DNA of 64,000 nucleotides from Chryseobacterium sp. ERMR1:04 (GCF_001297705.1 NZ_LIRF01000008.1:1054001-1118000), one strand, 5' to 3'. Counted from the stretch's first letter, positions 15,236 through 24,741 are shown. Numbers and translations: made by a program. The notes: generated by a model not told the origin, from the sequence alone.

Positions 15236-16881
15236 TGACAAAGGGATTTTCTATATTTATTCATAATGATCAAGTTCAAATTAATCACTATTTTGAAAAT
15301 AAAACTTATGATTCAGTTTTCATAGAAACATCTGAAGTTACTATTTTACTTGAAGGCGTTATTCTCAATAAAAAAGATTTACTTAAAAATTCATCTGATA
15401 CTTTTAAGGACTATTTAGTTCAAAGTTATTTGGAAAAGAATTGGAGGGTTATTCAACAATTAGAAGGTGAATTCAGAGGCTGTATTTGGGATAAGCAAAA
15501 GAAAAAAATATTGATTTTTACCAATCCTACTTCTACCCAAAGAGTTTTCTATGCAAAAATAAATAACAAATTTTCTGCAGATTCAGATTTAGTCAGATTA
15601 AGTAAAACCATCAAAGAACATCGTATTTCTTTGGCTCCGGACATGATTTCGTTGTATCAGTTGCTTGCTATAGGTTATCTTTTGGAAAATAGAACTCCTA
15701 TTGAAGACGTTTATAAAATTTCAGATTCTCACTTTCTAGAAATTGATTGTGAACGCAACATAGTTAGTGAAAAAGAATATTTTAATGTTTCTGAAATTGA
15801 ATATTATTCTAAAACTAAACAAAATGCAGTTGATGATATTCATGAAGTTTTTACAGAAGCTGTAAAATGGGAATACGAAAAAGATATCGAGCTAAATACG
15901 TCTCATTTAGCATTTTTAAGCGGAGGATTAGACAGTAGAATGGCAATGTTTTATGCTATTCAAAATAAATTTGATATCGGATGCGCACTTTGCTTCTCAC
16001 ATTCAGGATATCTTGATGAAAAAATTTCTAGAGAAATTGCTTCTGATTATAAATTACCTTATGAATTTGTTTCTTTAGATAATGGAAGCTTCCTTAAAAA
16101 AATAGATGAACTGACGAAAATTTCAGAGGGAACGAGTGTTTTTTCTGGAGGAATTCATGTGCAATATGCTTTGGATAATCTTTCCTTTCAGGACTTTGCA
16201 ATTTTTCATGGCGGGCAAATTGGTGACGGAATTTTAGGAGGATTTAATTCTGAGCCTAGAGCAAAATCTCCTACAGAATATAAAATTATAGTTAATCAAA
16301 ATTTTCTTCCAAAGATTCAATCTGATTTGCAAAAAGTGATGAAAAACTATGAAAGAGAAGAAATATTTTTATTGAAAAATTTGGCATACAATAGAACTGT
16401 TCTGGGAACTCAGGTATTACAGCAGAAATCTTATCATCTTTCTCCTTTTATGACGAAGGATTTTATTAAATTATCTTTAAGTCTTCCGGAAGAATGGAAA
16501 TATAAACATAAGTTTTATTTTGAATGGATGGCAAAACATTGCAAAGAAGCTACAAAATATACTTGGGAAAGAACTCTAATGAAACCTGATGCCCATTGGA
16601 AAGTGAAGTTTGGAGATACATTTTTGAAAAGGGGATATTTGCTTTTATATAATAAGATTTTACAATCGCCTGAAAAAGCCAGTATGTATCCTTATCAATA
16701 CTACTTTGATTCTACGCCTGATATTCAACGATATTACCAGAATTATTTTAATGAAAATATAGGAAGACTGGAATCCTATCCTGAGCTGAGAGAAGAGGTA
16801 ACCAATTTATTTTCTAAAAACACATTTTATTATAAATGTCAGGCAATTAATGTTTTATCTATTTTTAAACTTTACTTTTAG
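15235..16881 (+). CDS. Asparagine synthase-related protein lacking the glutaminase Cys
   Basis: 548 residues with the two-domain layout of glutamine-hydrolysing asparagine synthase. The N-terminal region (1-180) keeps the fold pattern (ILLEGVILNKKDLL, LEGEFRGCIWD), but it starts MTKGFS, so the catalytic Cys2 is absent and glutamine hydrolysis is not expected. The synthetase domain has the PP-loop LAFLSGGLDSRMAMFYA, so ATP-dependent adenylation of a carboxylate is plausible. Such proteins occur in surface polysaccharide loci, where they may amidate uronic acids, and in lasso peptide loci as cyclases. Neighbours here are a glycosyltransferase and a flippase, which favours glycan modification. 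True asparagine synthesis looks unlikely. Confidence 0.8.
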   Translation: MTKGFSIFIHNDQVQINHYFENKTYDSVFIETSEVTILLEGVILNKKDLLKNSSDTFKDYLVQSYLEKNWRVIQQLEGEFRGCIWDKQKKKILIFTNPTSTQRVFYAKINNKFSADSDLVRLSKTIKEHRISLAPDMISLYQLLAIGYLLENRTPIEDVYKISDSHFLEIDCERNIVSEKEYFNVSEIEYYSKTKQNAVDDIHEVFTEAVKWEYEKDIELNTSHLAFLSGGLDSRMAMFYAIQNKFDIGCALCFSHSGYLDEKISREIASDYKLPYEFVSLDNGSFLKKIDELTKISEGTSVFSGGIHVQYALDNLSFQDFAIFHGGQIGDGILGGFNSEPRAKSPTEYKIIVNQNFLPKIQSDLQKVMKNYEREEIFLLKNLAYNRTVLGTQVLQQKSYHLSPFMTKDFIKLSLSLPEEWKYKHKFYFEWMAKHCKEATKYTWERTLMKPDAHWKVKFGDTFLKRGYLLLYNKILQSPEKASMYPYQYYFDSTPDIQRYYQNYFNENIGRLESYPELREEVTNLFSKNTFYYKCQAINVLSIFKLYF

Positions 16882-16884
16882 TGA

Positions 16885-18132
16885 ATGAAAAGTCTCCCGA
16901 GTTTTTTACGAAATTTTCTTAAAAATCAAGGACAATATATTCTTGCCTCTCTTTTGATTGGGAAAATTTGTGCTTTTCTTTCTTCGTTATTCATCATTAA
17001 GCTGTTACCCATAGAAGACTTTGGTAAAATGAGTATTGTAGCTGCTATTTTTGCTATTTTTTCATCATGTGCAGGTTTTGGAAGCAATCAAAGTTTACTG
17101 AGGTATGGATCTATTTCTGAAAGTCAGATTGATAAAGAAAAGCTTTCGGCTTATCTTTTGAGACAAGGTTTTATTTATCAACTTATTCTTACGGTAGTTT
17201 TTTTAGGAAGCAGTTTATTTTATGTGAATAAATATGAAGATATCATCTGGATATTTATATTTTTTGCGGTACGTTTTGTCGGATTTTATTTTTTCAATTA
17301 TGTTCAGACAGAATTGAGAATTAATAATAAAAATCGTAAATTTGCTAAATTAAATAATGTCATAAACATTGCCGGATTATTTGTAACACTTATACTGACA
17401 TATTTTTTTGAGTTAAAAGGATATCTTATTGCAATCGCTCTGATTCCATTTTTATGTTTTTTTTGGTATGAAAAAACAGATTTATCCGTAAAAAAAGTTC
17501 CCAATATTTTTAATTCAAAAGATATTTGGAAATATGCATTTAATACGTCGGGAACAACAGTTCTATCAGATGCTCTTTTTTCTTTAGATATTCTTCTTCT
17601 GGGGTTTTTATTAAATGAGAGCTACGTTGCAGATTATCGTGTTGCTATACTTATTCCATCTAATGTAACTTTTCTTGCTTTGGCTTTTATGCAAAGTGAT
17701 TTTCCTGTTTTAGCTAAAAATTATAATAATAAATATTTTCTTAAAGAGTATATATCAGGGTATTATAAGTTTTTTATTCCAGTTTGTTTATTGATTTTTT
17801 CTGTTTGTACATTTTTTAGTAAAGATATTTTGAAAGTATTTTTTAACGAAAAGTATGCTGAAAATTCATTACTATTTGTCATTTTTACATTTACTTTTTT
17901 AATGAATATTCTCTTTAGAAATTTATATGGAAATTTAATGTCTGCTGTCGGAAAAATGGCTATTAATACAAATGTTTCCTTATTTTCTTTGCCACTTTTA
18001 ATATTACTGTCTTTTATTCTAGTTCCTAAATATAAATTGATGGGAATGACGATTAGTGTTTCTGTTACATTGCTGTTTTCAGGTTTCTTTTTGGCTTTCT
18101 TCTTTTATAAATATCTTAAAGAATTAAAATAA
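16885..18132 (+). CDS. Polysaccharide flippase (Wzx/MATE-like oligosaccharide translocase)
   Basis: 415 residues with about 12 membrane segments and the pattern of polysaccharide biosynthesis proteins: LIGKICAFLSSLFIIKLLPIE, DFGKMSIVAAIFAIFSSCAG, and the closing GMTISVSVTLLFSGFFLAFF. It would move a lipid-linked oligosaccharide across the inner membrane. It starts 3 bases after the previous stop (a GTG at 16881 is possible, but the ATG at 16885 is simpler). With the two genes before it, it forms a three-gene unit. No polymerase (Wzy), priming transferase or chain-length regulator is next to it. Confidence 0.85.
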   Translation: MKSLPSFLRNFLKNQGQYILASLLIGKICAFLSSLFIIKLLPIEDFGKMSIVAAIFAIFSSCAGFGSNQSLLRYGSISESQIDKEKLSAYLLRQGFIYQLILTVVFLGSSLFYVNKYEDIIWIFIFFAVRFVGFYFFNYVQTELRINNKNRKFAKLNNVINIAGLFVTLILTYFFELKGYLIAIALIPFLCFFWYEKTDLSVKKVPNIFNSKDIWKYAFNTSGTTVLSDALFSLDILLLGFLLNESYVADYRVAILIPSNVTFLALAFMQSDFPVLAKNYNNKYFLKEYISGYYKFFIPVCLLIFSVCTFFSKDILKVFFNEKYAENSLLFVIFTFTFLMNILFRNLYGNLMSAVGKMAINTNVSLFSLPLLILLSFILVPKYKLMGMTISVSVTLLFSGFFLAFFFYKYLKELK

Positions 18133-18137
18133 GTTTT

Positions 18138-18145
18138 TATCTTTG
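18138..18145 (+). promoter_or_regulatory. Candidate -7 box of the following lipoprotein gene
   Basis: TATCTTTG is a perfect TAnnTTTG and ends 5 bases before the ATG at 18151. No clear upstream TTTG was found. If used, the mRNA would be leaderless or nearly so. Confidence 0.3.
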
Positions 18146-18150
18146 TTGAA

Positions 18151-18654
18151 ATGAAAAATGTTGTTTTCGGAATATTGGTCGTATTATTTGCACTTTTAAG
18201 CTGTAAAAGAGAGGATGACGATTCTATCCAAAAAATAGATCAGATACTTGATCTTTACATGAAAAATAATGCAGGACAGGATTTGCTTAATGGAAAAAAA
18301 GCAGGTTCCTTTTCTTCGTATGCGGTAAATGATATTTTTGGTGATGCAGATAATTCGCCGGTTAGTATTCCTCTTAAAATGACCTCCGATTCTTTATTTT
18401 ACATGGAATATATTACGGGAGCTAAAAGAAAAATTTTAGATTCAGTAAGTCCTGAAAACAGAACGTATTATTCTAGATTAGCACTTTCTTTAAGAAGAAC
18501 AGTTAACAATGTTGCAGATACAGTTAATGATGTTGTAGAGATACAATATCACTGGACGCCAACTGTTTTTGAAGTCTCCAAAGTATATTACAATGGCACC
18601 TTAAGGTTTACAAAGCAACCTGGTGGGCTAAATGTAGTTACAATCGTAAAATAA
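18151..18654 (+). CDS. Hypothetical lipoprotein
   Basis: 167 residues with a type II signal peptide (MKNVVFGILVVLFALLSC, lipidated Cys18) followed by the charged KREDDD linker common in Bacteroidetes lipoproteins. The mature part, about 150 residues, has no motif I recognise; it includes TYYSRLALSLRRTVNNVAD and ends in beta-like segments. It follows the flippase by 18 bases with its own -7-like box, so it may or may not belong to the glycan unit. Confidence 0.65.
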   Translation: MKNVVFGILVVLFALLSCKREDDDSIQKIDQILDLYMKNNAGQDLLNGKKAGSFSSYAVNDIFGDADNSPVSIPLKMTSDSLFYMEYITGAKRKILDSVSPENRTYYSRLALSLRRTVNNVADTVNDVVEIQYHWTPTVFEVSKVYYNGTLRFTKQPGGLNVVTIVK

Positions 18655-18658
18655 TTTT

Positions 18659-18666
18659 TAAATTTG
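18659..18666 (+). promoter_or_regulatory. Candidate -7 box of serS
   Basis: TAAATTTG is a perfect TAnnTTTG, with the serS ATG 54 bases downstream. The leader contains a small hairpin (TGTTAG ... CTAACA, around 18673-18694). No TTTG at the proper distance was seen. Confidence 0.3.
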
Positions 18667-18720
18667 CATAACTTGTTAGGTAATTATATCTAACATTCTA
18701 ATAACTAACATCTAAATAAA

Positions 18721-19989
18721 ATGTTACAAGTCAATTTTTTGCGCGATAATAAAGAACGCGTTTTAGAAGGTCTGAAAAAAAGACAATTCAAAAATCTTGA
18801 GTTGGTAGATGATGCTATTGCTACTGACGATGAAAGAAAAAAAATCCAATTTGAATTAGATTCTCAACTTTCGGAAATCAATAAAATCTCCAAAGAAATT
18901 GGAATTTTAATGAAAGAAGGAAAAAAAGAAGAAGCGGAATCATCAAAATCTAAAACAGCACAGTATAAAGAGTCGAGCTCAGAATTGAAATCTCAGTTAG
19001 AAATTAAAGAAAAGGCTTTATTAGATATTTTATACCAGCTTCCGAATATTCCCAATGAATTGGTAAAAAGCGGAGCGTCTGCAGAAGATAACGAGATTAT
19101 TTATCAGTCTCATGATGTAGAAGGTCTTGGTGAAGGAGCAATTCCTCATTGGGAGCTTGCTAAAAAATATAATTTGATTGATTTTGAATTAGGCGTTAAA
19201 ATTGCTGGTGCTGGTTTTCCTGTTTATTTAGGAAAAGGAGCGAGACTGCAAAGAGCTTTAGTTCAATATTTCTTAGATAAAAATGTTGAGAAAGGGTATA
19301 TGGAAGTAAATCCTCCTCACGTTGTGAATGAAGCTTCAGGATACGGAACGGGTCAGTTGCCGGATAAAGAAGGGCAGATGTATTATATTCAGGCTGATGA
19401 TTTATATTTAATTCCAACAGCAGAAGTTCCGGTGACGAATTTATACCGTGATGTCTTGTTGGAAGAAAAAGATCTTCCGATTAAAAATACCGCATTTTCT
19501 CAGTGTTACAGAAGGGAAGCGGGAAGTTACGGAGCTCACGTAAGAGGTCTGAACCGTCTTCACCAATTTGAAAAAGTAGAAATTGTAAGACTTGAAAAGC
19601 CTGAAAATTCTTACGCTGTGTTGGAAGAAATGGTAGAGCATATCAAAGAGATTTTAACAGATCTTGAACTTCCTTACAGAGTATTAAGACTTTGTGGTGG
19701 AGATACAGGTTTTGCTGCTGCAATGACGTATGATTTTGAAGTTTGGAGTGCTGCTCAGGAAATGTGGCTAGAAGTAAGTTCAGTTTCAAATTTTGAGACT
19801 TTCCAGGCAAATCGTTTGAAATGCCGTTACAAAACGGATGGTAAATCTCAATTGGTTCATACTTTAAATGGTTCAGCGATGGCGTTGCCAAGAATTATGG
19901 CAGCTTTGCTTGAGAATAATCAAACAGAAGAAGGTATTAAGCTTCCTAAAAAGGTTGCAGAATATGCAAGGTTTGATGTGATTAATTAA
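18721..19989 (+). CDS. serS: Serine--tRNA ligase
   Basis: 422 residues, the usual length for bacterial SerRS. The N-terminal long antiparallel coiled-coil tRNA arm (residues about 25-110, rich in Lys and Glu) is followed by the class II catalytic core. Motif 2 is FSQCYRREAGSYGAHVRGL and motif 3 is near the end in LNGSAMALPRIMAALLEN. It attaches serine to tRNA-Ser in the cytosol. It is monocistronic, with a strong terminator immediately downstream. Confidence 0.98.
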   Translation: MLQVNFLRDNKERVLEGLKKRQFKNLELVDDAIATDDERKKIQFELDSQLSEINKISKEIGILMKEGKKEEAESSKSKTAQYKESSSELKSQLEIKEKALLDILYQLPNIPNELVKSGASAEDNEIIYQSHDVEGLGEGAIPHWELAKKYNLIDFELGVKIAGAGFPVYLGKGARLQRALVQYFLDKNVEKGYMEVNPPHVVNEASGYGTGQLPDKEGQMYYIQADDLYLIPTAEVPVTNLYRDVLLEEKDLPIKNTAFSQCYRREAGSYGAHVRGLNRLHQFEKVEIVRLEKPENSYAVLEEMVEHIKEILTDLELPYRVLRLCGGDTGFAAAMTYDFEVWSAAQEMWLEVSSVSNFETFQANRLKCRYKTDGKSQLVHTLNGSAMALPRIMAALLENNQTEEGIKLPKKVAEYARFDVIN

Positions 19990-20011
19990 ACTATTATATT
20001 GTATAATAAAT

Positions 20012-20046
20012 AATCCCCTTTCATTTTTGAAAGGGGATTTGTTTTT
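20012..20046 (+). terminator. Intrinsic terminator of serS
   Basis: A perfect 11-base stem, AATCCCCTTTC (20012-20022) with GAAAGGGGATT (20029-20039), a 6-base loop, then TGTTTTT. It lies between convergent genes. Confidence 0.9.
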
Positions 20047-20139
20047 ATAAAGAATTGTATTAATGTAGCTAGTATTTAGATTGTTATAATTGTTTACATT
20101 GAAGAATATTACCGATAAGATTTTAAAATCATATCATTT

Positions 20140-21216
20140 TTAAAACCCCAATAAAGGTTTTTCTAATCGGGCAATAGGTAAGAATCCGGTAAAATCAAGA
20201 TCTTTAGCTATATAATCTTCTTTCATTGGCTGTTCTTTCACTAAATCGGTACTTAAATATTTTTTATTATCATCAGGAAGTAATGTTACAACTACCGCAT
20301 CGCTCCCCAATTCTTCTTTTAGTTTTATAGCTCCAATGATATTGGCACCAGATGATATGCCCACTGCTAAGCCCAATTGTTGTGCTAGCTTTTGAGCCAT
20401 AATGATGGAATCGCCATCTGATGCACAAATAACTTGATCTAGCTCATCCAATTTAACGATAGCCGGAATAAACTCATCTGAAATTCCTTGTATACGATGG
20501 GAACCTATTTTGTAACCAGTTGTTAGAGTAGGACTTTCCAAAGGTTCTAAAGGATGAATTTTAACGTTTGGATTATTATTTCTTAATTGTTTACCTATTC
20601 CCATAACAGTTCCGCCTGTCCCTACTCCTGCAACAAATGCGTCAGCCGTAAGTCCTTTAGATGCTAGCTGAAGGACTATTTCTTTTCCAGTTGTTAATTC
20701 ATGAGATTCAGCATTGTATTGATTTTCAAATTGACGGGGTAAGAATACTCCTCCTTTGGAAGCTAGCTGTTCGCTTAATGTAATACTCCCTAGAAAACCT
20801 CCATCTTCTTTTGATACAAGCTCTATATCGGCGCCCATACTTTTTATAATATCAATACGCTCCTTACTTAGCCAATTAGGCATAATGATTTTTACTTGAT
20901 GTCCTAAAGCTTTTCCAATTGCAGAAAAGGCAATGCCTGTATTACCACTCGTCGCCTCAATGATTGTATCTTTGGGATTAATCTGGCAATTCATGTAAGC
21001 TTTGTATAAGATATATAAAGCCATTCTATCTTTTATACTGCCGGTAAGATTATAGTTTTCGCATTTTACATATATTTTTCCAGGTTTGCCTTTGTAAATA
21101 TATTGCAGCTCCAGCATTGGAGTATTTCCAATTAAACACCATAAGTGCTTAAATCTACTATCTAACTGAGGAGATAGACATTTGTGAGATACATTTTTTT
21201 CAACGGTTAACATCAT
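20140..21216 (-). CDS. PLP-dependent cysteine synthase family protein
   Basis: 358 residues of fold-type II PLP enzyme. After about 28 extra N-terminal residues comes the conserved core: [11 protein letters not shown], then [13 protein letters not shown] with the PLP lysine at Lys62, [20 protein letters not shown], the phosphate-binding loop [14 protein letters not shown], and GISSGANI. It would make cysteine from O-acetylserine (or a related beta-replacement product) in the cytosol. It is longer than CysK/CysM (about 300-320), with an added C-terminal tail of about 30 residues, so a different beta-substituted amino acid is possible. It is divergent from an Lrp-type regulator that may control it. 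Both ATGs at 21216 and 21213 are usable. Confidence 0.85.
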   Translation of the reverse strand: MMLTVEKNVSHKCLSPQLDSRFKHLWCLIGNTPMLELQYIYKGKPGKIYVKCENYNLTGSIKDRMALYILYKAYMNCQINPKDTIIEATSGNTGIAFSAIGKALGHQVKIIMPNWLSKERIDIIKSMGADIELVSKEDGGFLGSITLSEQLASKGGVFLPRQFENQYNAESHELTTGKEIVLQLASKGLTADAFVAGVGTGGTVMGIGKQLRNNNPNVKIHPLEPLESPTLTTGYKIGSHRIQGISDEFIPAIVKLDELDQVICASDGDSIIMAQKLAQQLGLAVGISSGANIIGAIKLKEELGSDAVVVTLLPDDNKKYLSTDLVKEQPMKEDYIAKDLDFTGFLPIARLEKPLLGF

Positions 21217-21239
21217 GTGTTTTTTTATTGTTATATCAA

Positions 21240-21271
21240 CAAAATTATATTTATTCCGTTATTTATTCAAT
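21240..21271 (-). promoter_or_regulatory. Candidate promoter of the cysteine-synthase-like gene
   Basis: On the minus strand ATTG (21271-21268), a 20-base spacer, then TAATTTTG (21247-21240), a perfect TAnnTTTG. The start codon follows about 24 bases on. Confidence 0.45.
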
Positions 21272-21372
21272 AGGTTGCAGAAAATTCAATAAATATTTTG
21301 GAATCTACATATTTAACAAGAAAATTTACAGATATTTTATTAAATTGAGATTGTAATCAATAAAAAGTCAAA

Positions 21373-21834
21373 ATGAAATTAGATCAAACTGACATTAAAT
21401 TATTAGAACTTCTACAAGAAGATGCAACACTGAACAATAAAGAATTATCTCTACATCTGCATTTATCTGTTGCAGCTACGCATGAACGTGTGAAAAAACT
21501 TAAAACAAATGGGTATATTATAAAGACCGTAGCTTTATTGGATAGATATAAAATAGGTTTAGGACTCATCTCGTTTTCTCAAGTGTTTTTAAAAGCGCAC
21601 ACTTTTGATGTTTTACAAGAATTTGAGAAGGAAGTTATTTTACTTCCTGAAGTGATGGAATGTTATCAGATCGCCGGTTCCTATGATTTTATGCTGCGTA
21701 TAGTAACTAAGGATATGGATTCGTATAATATATTTCTACGTCATAAATTGTCATTACTTCCCCATGTTAATACGGTACATACGTATTTTGCTTTATCGGA
21801 GGTGAAAAGTGTAACGGCTTATCCTTTAGAATAA
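21373..21834 (+). CDS. Lrp/AsnC family transcriptional regulator
   Basis: 153 residues. The N-terminal winged helix-turn-helix (KLDQTDIKLLELLQEDATLN, then LHLSVAATHERVKKLKTNGY) is followed by a RAM/AsnC ligand-binding domain (VMECYQIAGSYDFMLRIVTK, ending HTYFALSEVK). Members bind amino acids as octamers and control amino-acid metabolism genes. It is divergent from the cysteine-synthase-like gene over 156 bases, the usual layout for an Lrp regulator and its target. Confidence 0.9.
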   Translation: MKLDQTDIKLLELLQEDATLNNKELSLHLHLSVAATHERVKKLKTNGYIIKTVALLDRYKIGLGLISFSQVFLKAHTFDVLQEFEKEVILLPEVMECYQIAGSYDFMLRIVTKDMDSYNIFLRHKLSLLPHVNTVHTYFALSEVKSVTAYPLE

Positions 21835-21964
21835 TATTTTGCTATTATTTTAGATTAGAGCTTTATACCGTGATAGCGAAAATTTTCTTGTTTATATTTT
21901 TGAGTTTTACTTCTTTGTTTTACGCTGTTTTAAGTGCATACTTCATTCAGCCACCTAGATTATC

Positions 21965-22732
21965 TTAGTGACAATTCGTTGCGCTATGTTTGTGCGTGCT
22001 GTGATCTCCGGGTAAATGGCAATCTCCTTGATTATCTTTAGAAATGGTCATCGCTTCAGCTCTTGGAGAAATGTAAGGAATTCCGAGTTCCAGACCTCTT
22101 ACAATAAATAATCCTCCTAGAATGATCATAACGACTGGAATTACTTTTAAAACTTTCACTCTAAAAGCTTGATTCATCAAGTTTCCGACCAAAACTACGG
22201 CAAACATGAATGGAAGTGTTCCCAATCCAAATAAAGCCATATATGAGGCTCCCTGCCATATTCCTCCGCTTGCTAGGCTTGCTGTTAGTGCCATATAAAC
22301 CATTCCGCATGGTAAAAAGCCGTTAAGAATGCCTGTTGTAAACCTAGAACGGTAATCTGCTTTTTGTAGTAACCTTCCTAAATTTGATTTAACTTTAAAT
22401 AAAAATTTAGAAAAGAAAGGGATTTTTGACGCAAAATCTTTTCCTCCAAAAGAAAATACGGCCATTATGATAAGCAGAATTCCAACAGCTATGGTTAAGT
22501 ATCGCTGAAAGCCTGCCATTTCAAAGCCCTGACCAATAATTCCCAACACAGCTCCCAAAAGAGCATAGGTGAAAATTCTACCAAATTGATAAGTAAGATT
22601 TTGCAGGTAAAAATTAGTAGCCTGTTTTTTTGTTAATCCCATCGATAAAGCAATAGGTCCGCACATTCCGATACAGTGAAAACCGGAAGCAAATCCCAAG
22701 CCTATGGCCGATAAAATAAGTGCTATTTCCAT
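21965..22732 (-). CDS. Sulfite exporter TauE/SafE family membrane protein (cbb3-associated)
   Basis: 255 residues with about six membrane segments, starting LILSAIGLGFASGFHCIGMC with GPIALSMGLTKKQ, and a His/Cys-rich tail (CHLPGDHSTHKHSATNCH). The GFHCIGMCGP opening is typical of the TauE/SafE or CcoI-associated branch (UPF0721-like) found next to cbb3 oxidase genes, where a role in copper delivery or assembly has been proposed. The tail could bind metal; that is inference. It overlaps ccoH by 10 bases and is the last gene of the oxidase cluster. Confidence 0.8.
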   Translation of the reverse strand: MEIALILSAIGLGFASGFHCIGMCGPIALSMGLTKKQATNFYLQNLTYQFGRIFTYALLGAVLGIIGQGFEMAGFQRYLTIAVGILLIIMAVFSFGGKDFASKIPFFSKFLFKVKSNLGRLLQKADYRSRFTTGILNGFLPCGMVYMALTASLASGGIWQGASYMALFGLGTLPFMFAVVLVGNLMNQAFRVKVLKVIPVVMIILGGLFIVRGLELGIPYISPRAEAMTISKDNQGDCHLPGDHSTHKHSATNCH

Positions 22733-23175
22733 ATCACATCATAATCCAATCTGTAGTCTGTTTTATCTTTCGTCCACATCAATCTTAGTGTATAATTTCC
22801 TGGTTTCAATACTTTTCCTGGTATTGAAATAGATTGATTTGCATCCAGCTGTTCAGATTTTTTAATATCTAAATTCTGGTCATCCGTTCTATTTAAAACA
22901 AATTTTACTGTCGTGTTAGAATTGTCATATCCTTTTGGAAAAAGGACTTTAATTCCGTTTGTATCTTGGCTGTAAGTAGGTTTTTCCTGTAGGTCGTCTG
23001 CTTTTTTCTTCGCATCAATTACATCTTGGTATTTTAATTCTTCTTCATAATAATTATCGGTTACCATTTCAGAATTTTTTTGCCCGTTCGGGAAAAGAAA
23101 TAACATCGATAAAATAAAAACTATGAATGCAAATAATGCAATTACAACACCGTGTCCCCAACTAAAGTTTTTCAT
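22723..23175 (-). CDS. ccoH: FixH family protein (CcoH-like cbb3 assembly factor)
   Basis: 150 residues with one N-terminal membrane segment (GVVIALFAFIVFILSMLFLF) and a periplasmic beta domain (KSEQLDANQSISIPG, LKPGNYTLRLMWTKDKTDY). FixH/CcoH proteins are needed for stable cbb3 oxidase assembly. The gene lies 94 bases after ccoG and overlaps the TauE/SafE-like gene, so the two are translationally coupled. Confidence 0.85.
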   Translation of the reverse strand: MKNFSWGHGVVIALFAFIVFILSMLFLFPNGQKNSEMVTDNYYEEELKYQDVIDAKKKADDLQEKPTYSQDTNGIKVLFPKGYDNSNTTVKFVLNRTDDQNLDIKKSEQLDANQSISIPGKVLKPGNYTLRLMWTKDKTDYRLDYDVIWK

Positions 23176-23269
23176 ATGTAAATTTTATTATTTTTTAAAG
23201 GTCATAGGGAAAATATGTCCATCATTGGTGTTTATATTTCCAAATTAAGGAAATTATTATTGCTGAAAA

Positions 23270-24724
23270 TTAAAATTGTAATTTAAATGGTCCCTCAAAA
23301 TAAGTTTTGTAAGAATCTACCAATTTACCTTTCATATCATAAACACCAATGGTGATATTTTGTTTTGAAAGCTTCATTTCGTCTTCAGGGAAACTGATGT
23401 TGATGGTTCCTTTTGACATTTTATCTCTTTCTACAGTAATCTTACTTGATGCGCTGTAGGTGATTTCTCCATGAGTAGGTTCAATGACTTTAATCGTTAC
23501 GATTTTCTTATCATTGGTCTTGTTTAAGAAGGTATAATTGTAGGTATTGGTAATTTTTCCGTCTTTTACAAAGAATGTACTTCCTGCAGGTTTAATGAAT
23601 TTAGCTTCCATCTCTCCACGATTATAGAGTAAGAATCCTAAGAATCCAACCAATAAAGCTAGAACGACTGCGAAGCCTTTCATTCTTCCGGTGAATTTAA
23701 ATTGAGTTCCTTGTTCAATTTCATTTTCAGAAGCATATCTGATCAATCCTTTCGGAAGACCTACTTTTTCCATCACTTCATCACACGCATCGATACAAGC
23801 TGTACAGTTAACGCATTCCAGCTGTTGACCGTCTCTGATGTCAATTCCTGTAGGGCAAACAACCACACATTGATGACAATCGATACAATCTCCTTTTCCG
23901 GCAGCTTTTCTGTCTTCACCTTTTCTCCATGAAGATCTGTTTTCTCCTCTTTTAAAATCGTAGAAAACATTAATGGTATCTTTATCAATTAAAACTCCCT
24001 GTAATCTTCCGTATGGACAAACCAAGGTACAAACCTGCTCTCTAAACCATGCAAATACAAAGTAAAATGCTGCGGTAAAAAGAACCATCACGATGAAATT
24101 CGTAGGATGTGCAAATGGCCCTTCAGAGATAATTCTAAGTATTTCCTGATATCCAACAATATACATAAGCATAAAGTGGGTGATAATCAATGAAATAATC
24201 ATGTAAACAGTCCATTTTAAGCTTCTTTTCCAGATCTTTTCGGTATTCCACTCTTGTCTGTCAAGTTTCATCTGTCTGTTCCTGTCACCTTCAATAAGAT
24301 ATTCTATTTTACGGAAAATCGATTCCATAAAAATTGTCTGAGGACAAATCCACCCGCAGAAAATTCTTCCGAACGCAATCGTAAAAATGATGATAAATAT
24401 TAAAGAGGCGATGGCACCTAATGTAAGAATGAAAAAGTCTTGTGGATAGAAGGGTTGTCCGATGATAAAAAACTCTCTATCAATAACATTAAACAAAAAG
24501 AATGGGTTGCCATTGATCTTAAGAAATGGCACTGTAAAATAAATAACTAATAAGCTGTAGCTTACAATATCTCTATAGTTGGTAAACTTCCCTTTTGGTT
24601 TTCTAGGAAAAACCCATTTCCTTTTACCAGATCGTTCCATTGTCCCTATAGAATCTCTGTAAGTTTCAGGCTCCAGAACCTGTCCTTGCCCGCCTTTTAC
24701 TTCTATTTCTTCTATGTCTGACAT
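23270..24724 (-). CDS. ccoG: Cytochrome c oxidase accessory protein CcoG
   Basis: 484 residues with about six membrane segments and two ferredoxin-like 4Fe-4S motifs: CIDCHQCVVVCPTGIDIRDG and CVNCTACIDACDEVM. There is also a CCW-type pattern, GRIFCGWICPQTIFMESIF, and VCPYGRLQGVL. A C-terminal Ig-like periplasmic domain follows (GKITNTYNYTFLNKTNDKKI). CcoG is a copper reductase or accessory factor that helps cbb3 oxidase assembly. An 18-base-pair terminator-like hairpin lies immediately upstream, between ccoP and ccoG, so ccoG-ccoH may be expressed at a lower level than the structural genes. Confidence 0.92.
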   Translation of the reverse strand: MSDIEEIEVKGGQGQVLEPETYRDSIGTMERSGKRKWVFPRKPKGKFTNYRDIVSYSLLVIYFTVPFLKINGNPFFLFNVIDREFFIIGQPFYPQDFFILTLGAIASLIFIIIFTIAFGRIFCGWICPQTIFMESIFRKIEYLIEGDRNRQMKLDRQEWNTEKIWKRSLKWTVYMIISLIITHFMLMYIVGYQEILRIISEGPFAHPTNFIVMVLFTAAFYFVFAWFREQVCTLVCPYGRLQGVLIDKDTINVFYDFKRGENRSSWRKGEDRKAAGKGDCIDCHQCVVVCPTGIDIRDGQQLECVNCTACIDACDEVMEKVGLPKGLIRYASENEIEQGTQFKFTGRMKGFAVVLALLVGFLGFLLYNRGEMEAKFIKPAGSTFFVKDGKITNTYNYTFLNKTNDKKIVTIKVIEPTHGEITYSASSKITVERDKMSKGTINISFPEDEMKLSKQNITIGVYDMKGKLVDSYKTYFEGPFKLQF

Positions 24725-24741
24725 TTTGTGATGTGTTTAAT

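Noticed and set aside
15235-16881. Lasso-peptide cyclase interpretation of the asparagine-synthase-like gene
   Set aside because: No precursor peptide, leader protease (B protein) or PqqD-like gene is adjacent; the neighbours are a glycosyltransferase and a flippase.
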